Assembly (NCBI RefSeq): GCF_963082655.1
Contig: NC_081555.1
Span: forward strand, 17,857,437 to 17,921,436
From: Stomoxys calcitrans
Taxonomy: Eukaryota; Arthropoda; Insecta; Diptera; Muscidae
DNA: 64,000 bases
Direction: 5' to 3'
Position numbers and translations under genes: made by a program. Below are positions 46,839 to 57,365 of the stretch, one piece after another. Numbering within the stretch: position 1 is the first letter of the stretch; each line of letters begins with the position of its first letter. The notes under the pieces were generated by a model that saw only the letters and a program-made list of their open reading frames with translations, made no database searches and had not been told where the DNA came from.

Positions 46839-47195
46839 TGTACAATTCTGGTAGTAAATGTGATGAGTGGACTGTATTGGATGCTTCCAGAACCGTAACA
46901 ATTTACCATTGAAAGTACAGAAGAAGAAGAAAAAAGGCAAGGTTTCAGTTTGCTAATGTGGAACAGTTTATTAGCGATTTCTTTGCTTACCGCCTCCTAA
47001 CGATGATGCTGCACAAGTGAAGTTAGTTGAGGCTAAGCAAGCGCGAAAGACGCCCTTTTGATTTAGTAAAGTATTTCAGCCGTATAGATAATGTTAGAAA
47101 GAGACAAAAAGGGGGTTTAGTACGTACTAGTTAGTAATCAATTCGTTGCGATACATATTAGGATGAAAGCGTTGCCAATCTTATATTAATTAACG
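46839..47195 (-). repeat. Pao 5' LTR, part 1 (inner part)
   Basis: Identical to 37009-37365. Ends at the target site TAACG where Transib inserted. The remainder is at 52550-52660; 357 + 111 = 468 bp, exactly the length of the intact LTR. Confidence 0.95.
47191..47195. repeat. Transib target-site duplication, left (TAACG)
   Basis: TAACG before the element is matched by TAACG at 52545-52549. The intact LTR has a single TAACG at 37361-37365. A 5-bp duplication is characteristic of Transib. Confidence 0.96.
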
Positions 47196-48629
47196 CACAG
47201 TGGGCCAAATGGCAAAAAAATTGGAAATAAGTCTACAACTTTTTATCTGTTGATTTTAGCCATACAAAATGTTCTAGACATTTGTAGAGGAGGACATAGG
47301 CTTTCAGAAAAGTGCTGTTGTTGGTCCATATCTTTAATACAGGGTGAGCTACAGGGTGTGAAAGTTGACCACTTTTGACTTCTCCAAGCTTCTGGGGGCC
47401 ATAACTTTTGATCTACTCAACCGATTTACATGATTTAGGACTCTAGAGAAAGAGCTTGACAAGATCTAAAAAACTTATGCATAAAGTACCATGCCATCGT
47501 GTACTGTTAAGGAGTTATGAATTGTTTAATTTTAAAATATGAAAATTTGGCCTTGGTTTTTTTCAGTGTTTTTTAAATAACTCCGTCAATTTTAAAGCTA
47601 TAAACTTCATACTTCACACAAATTATGCCAGCATATGTGTGCATAAAATACAAAAGGAATCACGTGAATATCTTTGGCGGTTTAAAAATGGCATCGTTTT
47701 CAATATGAAAAATATTTTTTTTGTCAAAAAATTGCAAAATTTTTCAAAAAAGATACTCCCATTTCCTTTAAGTTTTCGCAAACTTTGGCCGTCAAAGCAT
47801 TATCATTTCTTTCCATTTTCACAAAGTCGAGGTATTAAGAAAAGTTTTAAGTGCTAATTTGGCTAATTTCGATATCAAACAACACCGTTATCTTAAGACC
47901 AAAATGGCCAATTTTTTTACTAAACTTCAAAAGTTTCTCACTGGAAAAAAAGTTCCACGGGGATTTTTTCGCTTTTTTTGAACTTAAATGAAAGCTTAAA
48001 ATGTTCCCAACATTTTAAGGTATGTCTCGCCATATCCTAGCCATAAATGAGATCGTAGCGATCAAAATACTGAAAAAAGTCAATTTTCAAGTAGTGCTAT
48101 ATTCATTGCTAAAAAACAAGTATTACGTCACATTTTATTGCAAAGATGTTAAATAAACTTTTATTTGGTAACACTTCTTCTACAAAACACAAAAAGAATC
48201 ATGGAAATATCTCTATTCTATTCCATTTTATGGAACCGGCAATAAAAAAGTCAATTTTTCAAAAAAGTCGAATTTCCCAAATTTTGTTTTTGTTGTCCTA
48301 ATTGCACATGACACACTATAGCCATATTTACGCAACATACCTTATCGTAAAGGAAATTTTCATACCTTTCCAACGATGTATAAAACATTTCTCAACTCGG
48401 ATTCTATCTACTCTAAAATTCATTTACACTTCATTAAACTCTATATAAAAATGTCTATTTGTGAAATGGAACCTTATATGGGGCCTACACTAAAACATTG
48501 ATAGATTTGCCCAGGGTTTACAATACAAATGTGTTAGAATAAAAAAAGGTCTCCTGCCAAAGTTTAAAAAAATTGGAATAAAAATATGTGTTTTAGAGCG
48601 AAAACACTTCGCATCGGCGTGCGTTTATA
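47196..48629. repeat. Transib left terminal inverted repeat, ~1.43 kb
   Basis: Pairs with 51111-52544. By eye I saw very few differences, for example GGCCGTCAAAG here against GGCCATCAAAG on the complement of the right arm near 51950. The inner limit is where CGGCGTGCGTTT stops matching (about 48626-48630). It begins CACAGTG, followed by an A7 run 19-25 bases in. Confidence 0.93.
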
Positions 48630-48674
48630 TGTATATTAGCTACTCCCAAAATAAAAAAGCATTTTAGTTTTGTA

Positions 48675-50717
48675 TTATTTGATTTTATTCTCTACCAAAT
48701 AATCTAAGGTATCAAAATTTAAAAGCTCTTTAATTTGAATGGCATCGGGATCGTCCTTATCTATATCGTCACATATTTTTGGTAGCCATTTAGTTCTGAT
48801 GCTGTATAGTACCGGATCAGACGATAACAATAAATATTGAAGTAAATCATAATTTTGGTTAAATTTGGTGCTCTTTCGGGTATTGAAAAGCCGGAACTGT
48901 TTAACATCTCTATTACGGGATTCCTGAGCTTCTTCTGTAAGTTCTCCTAACGGAAGTATGTTGTATTCCACAATTTCCTTGCCATGATGTAAGACTTTAT
49001 GTACTGTCGGTGTTAAAGCTTTCCACGAATATAAATCAGATAAAATGTTTTTTGTGTCATTACTATAAGCTTCAAATTTGGTTGAATTTATCATCTTTTT
49101 GCTATTGATTACAGCCAAAATCACTTTGAATCGTCTTAGCAAGTGTTCATCAAGACCGGTTATTTTAGATGTCGATACGGGGTCCTCAAAAAACCGCCTT
49201 GCCGAGTTGCCATCATTTGTGCTTCCGTATCCGTAAAGAGGTTTATCTATTATAAGTCCCTTTTGTTTAAACTCCAACTGGATTCGATTCTTCTCTTCCT
49301 GCCTCATTTTGTGAAGATCTTGGTTGTTTCTAGCAGAGACATCGCGGTTTCCAGGGCTAGTCCGATATTTAAGGTCATACGATAAATGCAAACAATACTC
49401 CATGAATCGAATTCTACAGTGCAGGGGCGAAATACCGAAATTGAGCGCATTTTCGTTTACTAAATTTTCATCAGACTTGTCCTCGAATTGCCCATTCTTC
49501 TTGCCACAAATATTGCATCTCCAATTGGACATAACGCCAGTTAATGCGTTTGCCACCTTTCCATCGATCATAGTGAGTTGTAGTTGAAACGAAACTTTTA
49601 TATTTCTTCCCAATTGGTTTATAACAATCATGGGTAATGCAGCAATTTCTTCCTTTATTTCGTTCACCAAAGATCGTGTTGTGTTCCGGTCTTCCTTTGT
49701 ATACTCAAACCGAATTGGGCGACATAAATATTTTGACCCAGGTGTTCTATTTATCCATATATCTTGAAATGCATTTTCTTTCGATGATGAAGATTGGTCC
49801 TTGTACAATCTCATTCTCAATGGTACTAATGATGCCATGAAAATTGATGCGAAGTTGGTATCTATTTCTGTTTGTTGCTTATATTCGGAAAATCCAGATG
49901 ATCCATCACAACCCCATTTGCTGATCAAAACCACTTCGGAATTATTACATGTGTTCAACTGTTCTTCAGTAAAATTAGAAATAATTCTAACAGCTGTATT
50001 TTCAACAAGATCAGCAAGTTTCACTCTTGCTTTTAATTCGTCCACGTATATATTTGATGGCACCATTTTCGTCCTGGTGTTGTACAATTTATGTTTTGAG
50101 GGTAAACAACCCCATCCTTTTTCACGAAGAGCCTTCCTCATTGTTGAGTATTTGTTTCTTGAGAGGCCTAGGTTCAAAATCAGGGCCAGTGCATCTTCCT
50201 CCGTGAATTCTGTAGTCGATTTTGGAGTTGGAATACTTTCTACCATTCTCTTTACCCTTTTCGGAGATGCTAATGGTAAAACATCGACAATTCGTCCAAC
50301 ATTTTTTGGTTGTGTTTTTAACAATGCTGTTTTGAACGTATCTTTTATTAAATTTGGCGGATGTGCCGCCAATAGTTCCTCTTGTTTTTTCTTTTTGGTT
50401 TTCTCCGTAACTTCGTCGTATGCTTTGCTAGGCCGGCCGGGAATCAGCGGTTTAATTTCAATAAGTAGATCCGATTTCAGCCACTTCTCATACATTTTGA
50501 AAAACTTGATTTTTGCGAATGAACATTCTGGCAACCTTCTCTCAAATGATTTGTAGAATTTTTCAAGTTTGTCTAAAGCGTCTTTATTTAGCCTTATTCC
50601 ATATATGTGGTCCAAAGTGTAAACAAGTTCCTTAAATGACTCCGTGTATGATTTGGAATCATTTTTGATGTCCCATACAATTTTCGAAAGAGTGGAATAC
50701 TTCTGTATGACTTCCAT
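48675..50717 (-). CDS. Transib transposase (RAG1-core-like DDE enzyme), 680 aa
   Basis: Starts at ATG 50717, stops 48675, no interruption. N-terminal part (1-170) is basic and Lys-rich, with a PGRPSK motif at 93-98 that looks like an AT-hook. Core: KWGCDGSSGFSEYKQ (267-281) with the first catalytic Asp D271; LTMIDGKVANAL (381-392) with the second, D385; zinc-type CNICG (C401, C404); TVHKVLHHG (571-579) with H573, H577 and H578; and EEAQESRNRD (595-604) holding the third carboxylate (E595, E596 or E599). This spacing and these blocks are those of Transib/RAG1 enzymes, which nick next to CACAGTG and transfer through a hairpin (established for the family). Length is in the usual range for Transib. 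A possible 5' UTR intron lies upstream on the minus strand (donor CCAG|GTAAAT near 50888, acceptor TTTTGTAG near 50740). The assignment is by motif recall, not by search, but several independent motifs agree. Confidence 0.94.
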   Translation of the reverse strand: MEVIQKYSTLSKIVWDIKNDSKSYTESFKELVYTLDHIYGIRLNKDALDKLEKFYKSFERRLPECSFAKIKFFKMYEKWLKSDLLIEIKPLIPGRPSKAYDEVTEKTKKKKQEELLAAHPPNLIKDTFKTALLKTQPKNVGRIVDVLPLASPKRVKRMVESIPTPKSTTEFTEEDALALILNLGLSRNKYSTMRKALREKGWGCLPSKHKLYNTRTKMVPSNIYVDELKARVKLADLVENTAVRIISNFTEEQLNTCNNSEVVLISKWGCDGSSGFSEYKQQTEIDTNFASIFMASLVPLRMRLYKDQSSSSKENAFQDIWINRTPGSKYLCRPIRFEYTKEDRNTTRSLVNEIKEEIAALPMIVINQLGRNIKVSFQLQLTMIDGKVANALTGVMSNWRCNICGKKNGQFEDKSDENLVNENALNFGISPLHCRIRFMEYCLHLSYDLKYRTSPGNRDVSARNNQDLHKMRQEEKNRIQLEFKQKGLIIDKPLYGYGSTNDGNSARRFFEDPVSTSKITGLDEHLLRRFKVILAVINSKKMINSTKFEAYSNDTKNILSDLYSWKALTPTVHKVLHHGKEIVEYNILPLGELTEEAQESRNRDVKQFRLFNTRKSTKFNQNYDLLQYLLLSSDPVLYSIRTKWLPKICDDIDKDDPDAIQIKELLNFDTLDYLVENKIK

Positions 50718-51110
50718 AACTTATAAATGTCCTTTACGCCTCTACAAAATATAATGAAGAAAATTTGGATTTTGTTCAAATATTTATGCAATATATTCAC
50801 AATTAATGACCCATTTCAGGTATCAGACGCAATCGTAAAAAGGGGTCCAAAGTGCCTCTTTTTACTTACTCTTCTATAATTATTTACCTGGACTCGAATT
50901 TGGTTAAAAAAAATGACAATGAATTTTTTATGGGTAGGTTTTTTCACATTCATTGATACGGTGGATTTCCTGGGAATTCGACATAGCGAAACAGGTAACA
51001 TTTGTCTGCATCAAATCTTAACACAAATATATATATATATGCAGGTATATTTCTAGGTTACTTTTTATTCAAAAATCATCAGCTTACATTAAAAATAGAT
51101 GTAGGTACTA
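50718..51110 (-). other. Transib region between transposase start and right inverted repeat
   Basis: About 390 bp outside the inverted repeat. Likely promoter and 5' UTR of the transposase. No clear TATA box could be fixed. Contains TTTTGTAG (acceptor-like) and CCAGGTAAAT (donor-like) on the minus strand, and ATATATATATATA at 51027-51040. Confidence 0.5.
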
Positions 51111-52544
51111 TACAAACGCACGCCGATGCGAAGTGTTTTCGCTCTAAAACACATATTTTTATTCCAATTTTTTTAAACTTTGGCAGGAGACCTTTTTTTA
51201 TTCTAACACATTTGTATTGTAAACCCTGGGCAAATCTATCAATGTTTTAGTGTAGGCCCCATATAAGGTTCCATTTCACAAATAGACATTTTTATATAGA
51301 GTTTAATGAAGTGTAAATGAATTTTAGAGTAGATAGAATCCGAGTTGAGAAATGTTTTATACATCGTTGGAAAGGTATGAAAATTTCCTTTACGATAAGG
51401 TATGTTGCGTAAATATGGCTATAGTGTGTCATGTGCAATTAGGACAACAAAAACAAAATTTGGGAAATTCGACTTTTTTGAAAAATTGACTTTTTTATTG
51501 CCGGTTCCATAAAATGGAATAGAATAGAGATATTTCCATGATTCTTTTTGTGTTTTGTAGAAGAAGTGTTACCAAATAAAAGTTTATTTAACATCTTTGC
51601 AATAAAATGTGACGTAATACTTGTTTTTTAGCAATGAATATAGCACTACTTGAAAATTGACTTTTTTCAGTATTTTGATCGCTACGATCTCATTTATGGC
51701 TAGGATATGGCGAGACATACCTTAAAATGTTGGGAACATTTTAAGCTTTCATTTAAGTTCAAAAAAAGCGAAAAAATCCCCGTGGAACTTTTTTTCCAGT
51801 GAGAAACTTTTGAAGTTTAGTAAAAAAATTGGCCATTTTGGTCTTAAGATAACGGTGTTGTTTGATATCGAAATTAGCCAAATTAGCACTTAAAACTTTT
51901 CTTAATACCTCGACTTTGTGAAAATGGAAAGAAATGATAATGCTTTGATGGCCAAAGTTTGCGAAAACTTAAAGGAAATGGGAGTATCTTTTTTGAAAAA
52001 TTTTGCAATTTTTTGACAAAAAAAATATTTTTCATATTGAAAACGATGCCATTTTTAAACCGCCAAAGATATTCACGTGATTCCTTTTGTATTTTATGCA
52101 CACATATGCTGGCATAATTTGTGTGAAGTATGAAGTTTATAGCTTTAAAATTGACGGAGTTATTTAAAAAACACTGAAAAAAACCAAGGCCAAATTTTCA
52201 TATTTTAAAATTAAACAATTCATAACTCCTTAACAGTACACGATGGCATGGTACTTTATGCATAAGTTTTTTAGATCTTGTCAAGCTCTTTCTCTAGAGT
52301 CCTAAATCATGTAAATCGGTTGAGTAGATCAAAAGTTATGGCCCCCAGAAGCTTGGAGAAGTCAAAAGTGGTCAACTTTCACACCCTGTAGCTCACCCTG
52401 TATTAAAGATATGGACCAACAACAGCACTTTTCTGAAAGCCTATGTCCTCCTCTACAAATGTCTAGAACATTTTGTATGGCTAAAATCAACAGATAAAAA
52501 GTTGTAGACTTATTTCCAATTTTTTTGCCATTTGGCCCACTGTG
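51111..52544. repeat. Transib right terminal inverted repeat, ~1.43 kb
   Basis: Reverse complement of 47196-48629, ending GGCCCACTGTG at 52544. Because both arms are near-identical, the 72-aa frames at 47639-47857 and 51883-52101 are mirror copies of the same non-coding text. Confidence 0.93.
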
Positions 52545-52549
52545 TAACG
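52545..52549. repeat. Transib target-site duplication, right (TAACG)
   Basis: See the left copy at 47191-47195. Confidence 0.96.
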
Positions 52550-52660
52550 TTAAAGAAAATTCAAATGGTTAAATTCAATATAATTCATTTGCCTTATTCT
52601 AAAGATGTTTATGACTTATATAAAAATGACTGCAAAAATGTTGTTGAAGTTGCTTCAACA
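52550..52660 (-). repeat. Pao 5' LTR, part 2 (outer 111 bp)
   Basis: Identical to 37366-37476, ending TTCAACA, followed by the CTTCT target duplication at 52661-52665. Confidence 0.95.
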
Positions 52661-53700
52661 CTTCTTATTAGTGTAGGTTGGTTGGTATTGTAAATGGGAT
52701 ATATCGGTTCATGTTTTGATATAGCTGCCATATAAACCGATCTTGGGTCTGGACTTCTTGAGCCTCTAGAGTGCGCAAATCTTATCCGATTGGAATGAAA
52801 TTTTGCATGACGTGTTTTGTTGTGATATCCAACAACTATGCCAAGTATGTTTCAAATCGGTTCATAACCTGATATTGCTGTCATATAAACCGATCTTGGG
52901 TCTTGACTTCTTGAGCCTCTAGAGTGCGCAATTCTCATCCGATTGGAATGAAATTTTGCACGACGTGTTTTGTTATGATATCCAACAACTGTGCCAAGTA
53001 TGGTTGAAATCGGTCGATAACCTGATATAGCTGCCATATAAACCGATCTTGGGTCTTGACTTCTTGAGCCTCTAGAGTGCGCAAATCTTATCCGATTGGA
53101 ATAAAATTTTGCACGACGTGTTTTGTTATGATATCCAACAACTGTGCCAAGTATGGTTGAAATCGGTCCATAACCTGATATAGCTGTCATATAAACCGAT
53201 CTTGGGTCTTGACTTCTTGAGCCTCTAGAGTGCGCAATTCTCATCCGATTGGAATGAAATTTTGCACGACGTGTTTTGTTATGATATCCAACAACTGTGC
53301 CACGAATGGTTCAAATCGGTTCATAACCTGATATAGCTGTCATATAAACAGATATAGGGACTTGACTTCTTGAGCTTCTAGAGGTCACAATTCCTATCCG
53401 ATTTGGCTGAAATTTTGCATGACGTATTTTATTCATACTTTCAACAACTGTGTCAAATAAGGTTCAAATCGGTCTATTACCGGATATAGCTGTCATATAA
53501 ACCGATCTGGGATCTTGACTTCTTGAGCCTCTAGAGGTCGCAATTATTATCCGATTTGCCTGACATTTTATACGACGTATTCTCTCATGACCATCAACAT
53601 ACGTGTTTATTATGGTCTGAATCGGTCTATAGCCCGATACAGCTCCCAAATAAATCGATCTCTCTATTTTACTTCTTGGTCCCCAAAGGGCGCATATATA

Positions 53701-53925
53701 TTGGGTTGCCCAAAAAGTAATTGCGGATTTTTTACAAGAAAGAAAATACATTTTTAATAAAACTTAGAATGAACTTTAATCAAATATACATTTTTTACAC
53801 TTTTTTTCTAAAGCAAGCTAAATGTAACAGCTGATAACTGACAGAAGAAAGAATGAAATTACAGAGTCACAAGCTGTGAAAAAATTTGTCAACGGCGACT
53901 ATATAAAAAATTTTGGGCAACCCAA
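53701..53925. mobile_element. Mariner-type MITE, copy 6
   Basis: TA-flanked, TTGGGTTGCCCAAAAAGTAA start. A short deletion removes TCCGCAATTACT near the right end, leaving TTTTGGGCAACCCAA. Confidence 0.9.
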
Positions 53926-54110
53926 TATAATTTAATTGTGGTTCAAACCGGACCATATATTGATATCGCTCTAATAACAGAGCAAATCTTTGCTTATATC
54001 CTTTTTTTGCCTAAGAAGAGATGCCGGGAAAAGAACTCAACACATGCGATCCACGGTGTAGGGTATATAAGATTCGGCCCGGCCGAACTTAGCACGCTTT
54101 TACTTTACTT

Positions 54111-55049
54111 TAATGTTTTGTTCTATTAAATTTTCCTTTTTATATTTCTTAAGATTGATTTAACACCCTTCCAGGAATTATCCAATACACATCCAATCCA
54201 TCACCTGTTAGGTAGGAAATTTGGGATTCTTCGCACCATTTGTATATGCAAATCCTTTAAAGGGATATTCTCAAAAATCAAAAAAAAAATTTAATACCTC
54301 TACCCCAATATTCGTTTTTAGTTGAATTAAAAATTAATCATACCACCTACTGGTAAATATAACAATAATCGACCGTTACCCACACATTAGGTTTCCTTCT
54401 GTTTCTTGCGAGAACTATTTTTCTTTTTTGCTCTTTTTTTTTGTGTGTGTGAGGGACACATGCTAAGCAGGGAATTTGTTCGTGGTTGGTAAGTTTTCCT
54501 TGGGTGAGTGAAAAAGAGTGGGGCGGGGGGGAGGATAAGCTCCTTGGAATTTGCCAGCATTTAGTCATGCTTGAGCTTTCTCGTTTAACCTTTTAAATGC
54601 AAATTTAAGTGCGGTATTTTCATTTTCGTTTTCCTATGGTAGTTCATTGAGTGGCAATGCCATTAGAGGCCATTTGAGTAGGCCTACTATACTACATGCA
54701 AAGTGTTTGTTCGTGGGAGTTTAAAGTCAAAGACTATTTTAAAGCCACTTGGGTAGGTGTAATTTCTAGTTTCATGTGGGCAAATGAATTGTTGATGAAG
54801 ATAATGATGATGTGTGAGTGAAGACATGACTAGTGGGTAATTGATAGCTTGAAAATCATTGTCGGAAGTTAAATATTAAATCAAATTAGGGGGTTTATTT
54901 ACAACACAAGAACAATAACAAACACAAGCAACAGATGCTGGTTTTTAAAGAAATTTTAAATGTTTTCATTGCGAATAACTTTGAATATGAAAATGGCAAC
55001 CTTTATTACTTAATGACAATTCTCACCAACTTACATATTGTCTCGCTCT

Positions 55050-55080
<31 letters not shown>

Positions 55081-55234
55081 AGTGTTATTAAGGGCAAAGC
55101 TGGCATACTAGTAGTACCGCTATAGTAATAGAAAGGTAATCATAACATAATCCAAACTATTATAATAAGAACTTAGAATACAAACGCCTAAGTTTCCTTA
55201 CAAAAGTAAAACTAGAGACGTAGGAAGGCAAGAT
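54111..55234. other. Non-coding with (TC)n microsatellite
   Basis: CTCTCTCTCTCTCTCTCTCT near 55052-55081, poly-T and GT tracts near 54440. No gene or element recognised. Confidence 0.4.
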
Positions 55235-57365
55235 CCAAGATCCGCTTATATGGCAGCTATATCAGGCTATGAACCGATTTGGTTCATACTTGGCACAGTT
55301 GTTGGAAGTCATAACGAAACACTTCATGCCAAATTTCAGGCAAATCGGGTGAGAATTGCGCCCTCTAGTGGCTCAAGAAGTCAAGATCCAGGATCGGTTT
55401 ATATGGTAGCTATATCAGGCTATGAACCGATTTGATTCATACTTGGCACAGTTGTTGGAAGTCATAACAAACAAGTTTATGCAAAATTTCAGCCAAATCG
55501 GATAAGAATTGCGCCCTCTATTGGTTCAAGAAGTCAAGATCCAAGATCGGTTTATATGACAGCTATATCAGGTTAAAGGTCGAAGTGAACCATACAAAGC
55601 ACAGTTGTTGGAAGTCATTACGAAACACTTCATGCAAAATTTCAGGCAAATCGGATGAGAATTGCGCCCTCTAGTGGCTCAAGAAGTCAAGATCCAAGAT
55701 CGGTTTATATGGCAGCTATATCAGGCTATGAACCGATTTGAGTCATACTTGGCACAGTTGTTGGAAGTATTAAAAAACAATTTCATGCAAAATTTCAGCC
55801 AAATCGGATGAGAATTGCGCCCTCTAGTGGCTCAAGAAGTCAAGATTCCAGATCGGTTTATATGGCAGCTATATCAGGCTATGAACCGATTTGATCCATA
55901 CTTGGCACAGTTGTTGGAAGTCATAACAAACAAGTTTATGCAAAATTTCAGCCAAATCGGATAAGAATTGCGTCCTCTATTGGCTGAAAAAGTCAAGATC
56001 CAAGATCGGTTTATATGGTAGCTATATCAGGTTATAGGTCGAATTGAACCATACTAAGCACAGTTGTTGGAAGTCATAACGGAACACTTCATGCGAAATT
56101 TCAGCCAAATCGGATGAGAATTGCGCCCTCTATTGGCTAAAAAGTCAAGATCCAAGATCGGTTTATATGGCAGCTATATCAGGCTATGAACCGATTTGAT
56201 CCATACTTGGCACAGTTGTTGGAAGTCATAACAAAATATTTCATGCAAAATTTCAGCCAAATCGGATGAGAATTGCGTCCTCTATTGGCTGAAGAATTCA
56301 TGATCCAGGATCGGTTTATATGGTAGCTATATCAGGCTATGAACCGATTTGATCCATACTTGGCACAGTTGTTGGAAGTCATAACAAACAAGTTTATGCA
56401 AAATTTCAGCCAAATCGGATGAGAATTGCGCCCTCTAGTGGCTCAAGAAGTCAAGATCCAAGATCGGTTTATATGGCAGCTATATCAGGCTATGAACCGA
56501 TTTGATCCATACTTGGCACAGTTGTTGGAAGTCATAACAAACAAGTTTATGCAAAATTTCAGCCAAATCGGATGTGAATTGCGTCCTCTATTGGCTGAAG
56601 AAGTCAAGATCCAAGATCGGTTTATATGGCAGCTATATCAGGCTATGAACCGATATGAGTCATACTTTGCACTGTTGTTGGAAGTATTAACAAACAATTT
56701 CATGCAAAATTTCAGCCAAATCGGATGAGAATTGCGTCCTCTATTGGCTCAAGAAGTCAAGATCCAAGATCGGTTTATATGGTAGCTATATCAGGTTATA
56801 GGTCGAATTGAACCATACTAAGCACAGTTGTTGGAAGTCATAACGAAACACTTCATGCCAAATTTCAGCCCAATCGGATGAGAATTGCGCCCTCTATTGG
56901 CTCAAGAAGTCAAGATCCAGGATCGGTTTATATGGTAGCTATATCAGGTTATGAACCGACTTAAACCATATTTGGCACAGTTGTTGGAAGTGATACCAAA
57001 ACACAACGTTCAAATTTTTAGCCAAATCGGATAAGGATTGCGCCCTCTAGATGCTCAAGAAGTCAAGACACAAGATCGGTTTATATGGCAGCTATTTCAA
57101 AACATGGACCGATTTGGCCCATTTACAATCCTAACCGACCTACTTTAAGAAGATATATTTGTGCAAAATTTCAATCATCTAGATTTACTCCTTCGAAAGT
57201 TAGCGTGCTTTTGACAAACGGACGGACGGACATGGCTAGATCGACTTAAAATGTCATGACGATCAAGAATATACATACTTTATGAGGTCTTGGACGCATA
57301 TTTTGAGGTGTTACAAACGGAATGACGAAATTAGTATACGCACCATCCTATGGTGAAGGGTATAA
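55235..57365 (-). repeat. Family 1 array in reverse, about 13 units of ~153 bp
   Basis: AGATCGGTTTATATGG recurs at about 55547, 55701, 55855, 56008, 56159, 56464, 56616 and later, with CAAATCGGATGAGAATTGCG and GTGGCTCAAGAAGTCAAGAT in each unit. The right end carries GACGGACGGACATGGCTAGA and the inverted head CACCATCCTATGGTGAAGGG at about 57342-57362. Units are more uniform than in other copies, so expansion was recent. Some adjacent units share the variant AACCATACTAAGCACAG. Confidence 0.88.

Larger units (their letters stand above)
47196..52544 (-). mobile_element. Intact autonomous Transib DNA transposon (5349 bp)
   Basis: Starts CACAGTGGGCC and ends GGCCCACTGTG, 5-bp TAACG duplication, inverted repeats of about 1.43 kb, and one intact 680-aa transposase on the minus strand. 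CACAGTG is identical to the consensus heptamer of V(D)J recombination signals, which RAG1 cuts; Transib is the accepted relative of the RAG1 core (established knowledge). The element sits inside the 5' LTR of a retrotransposon whose LTRs are still identical, so it arrived very recently. Intact frame, intact ends and fresh duplications make it a good candidate for a currently active Transib. Confidence 0.96.
37009..52660 (-). mobile_element. Full-length BEL/Pao LTR retrotransposon (interrupted by Transib)
   Basis: Two 468-bp LTRs (37009-37476 and the split copy 46839-47195 plus 52550-52660) starting TG and ending CA, a 5-bp CTTCT duplication, and a 9.36-kb interior. Transcription runs on the minus strand, so the right LTR is the 5' LTR. 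The LTRs are identical in every position I compared by eye, so insertion is recent. The interior holds a 3.2-kb leader, one intact Gag-Pol frame, and a second small ORF at the 3' end. Without the Transib and its duplication the element is about 10.3 kb, long for BEL/Pao. The Transib now separates most of the 5' LTR from its outer end, so this copy may no longer be transcribed normally. Confidence 0.95.
36796..54110 (+). repeat. Family 1 repeat, both ends present, hosting Pao, Transib and a MITE
   Basis: Head at 36796 (TTTATACCCTCCACCATAAG ... GGGGGGTATA) with AAATTTTGCACAAATACTTCT ending at 37008. The text resumes after the retrotransposon at 52661 as CTTCTTATTAGTGTAGGTTG, goes through four 153-bp units (GACTTCTTGAGCCTCTAGAG at about 52752, 52905, 53058, 53212), a MITE at 53701-53925, and the tail GGGTATATAAGATTCGGCCC, GGCCGAACTTAGCACGC to 54110. 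Without insertions it is about 1.4 kb. It defines the ends of family 1. Confidence 0.85.

Noticed and set aside
49801..50556. 251-aa plus-strand ORF
   Set aside because: It lies fully opposite the Transib transposase, which has clear domain motifs; it is a shadow frame.
47639..52101. Two identical 72-aa ORFs on opposite strands
   Set aside because: They are the same chance frame seen twice because it lies in both arms of the Transib inverted repeat.
47196..52544. hAT, P or piggyBac element
   Set aside because: The duplication is 5 bp, not 8 bp or TTAA, and the transposase blocks are of the Transib/RAG1 type.
52852..53244. 130-aa repeat protein (SRGSRSQDPRSVY units)
   Set aside because: The same text appears in any frame-preserving stretch of the 153-bp repeat in both orientations; it is a repeat artefact.
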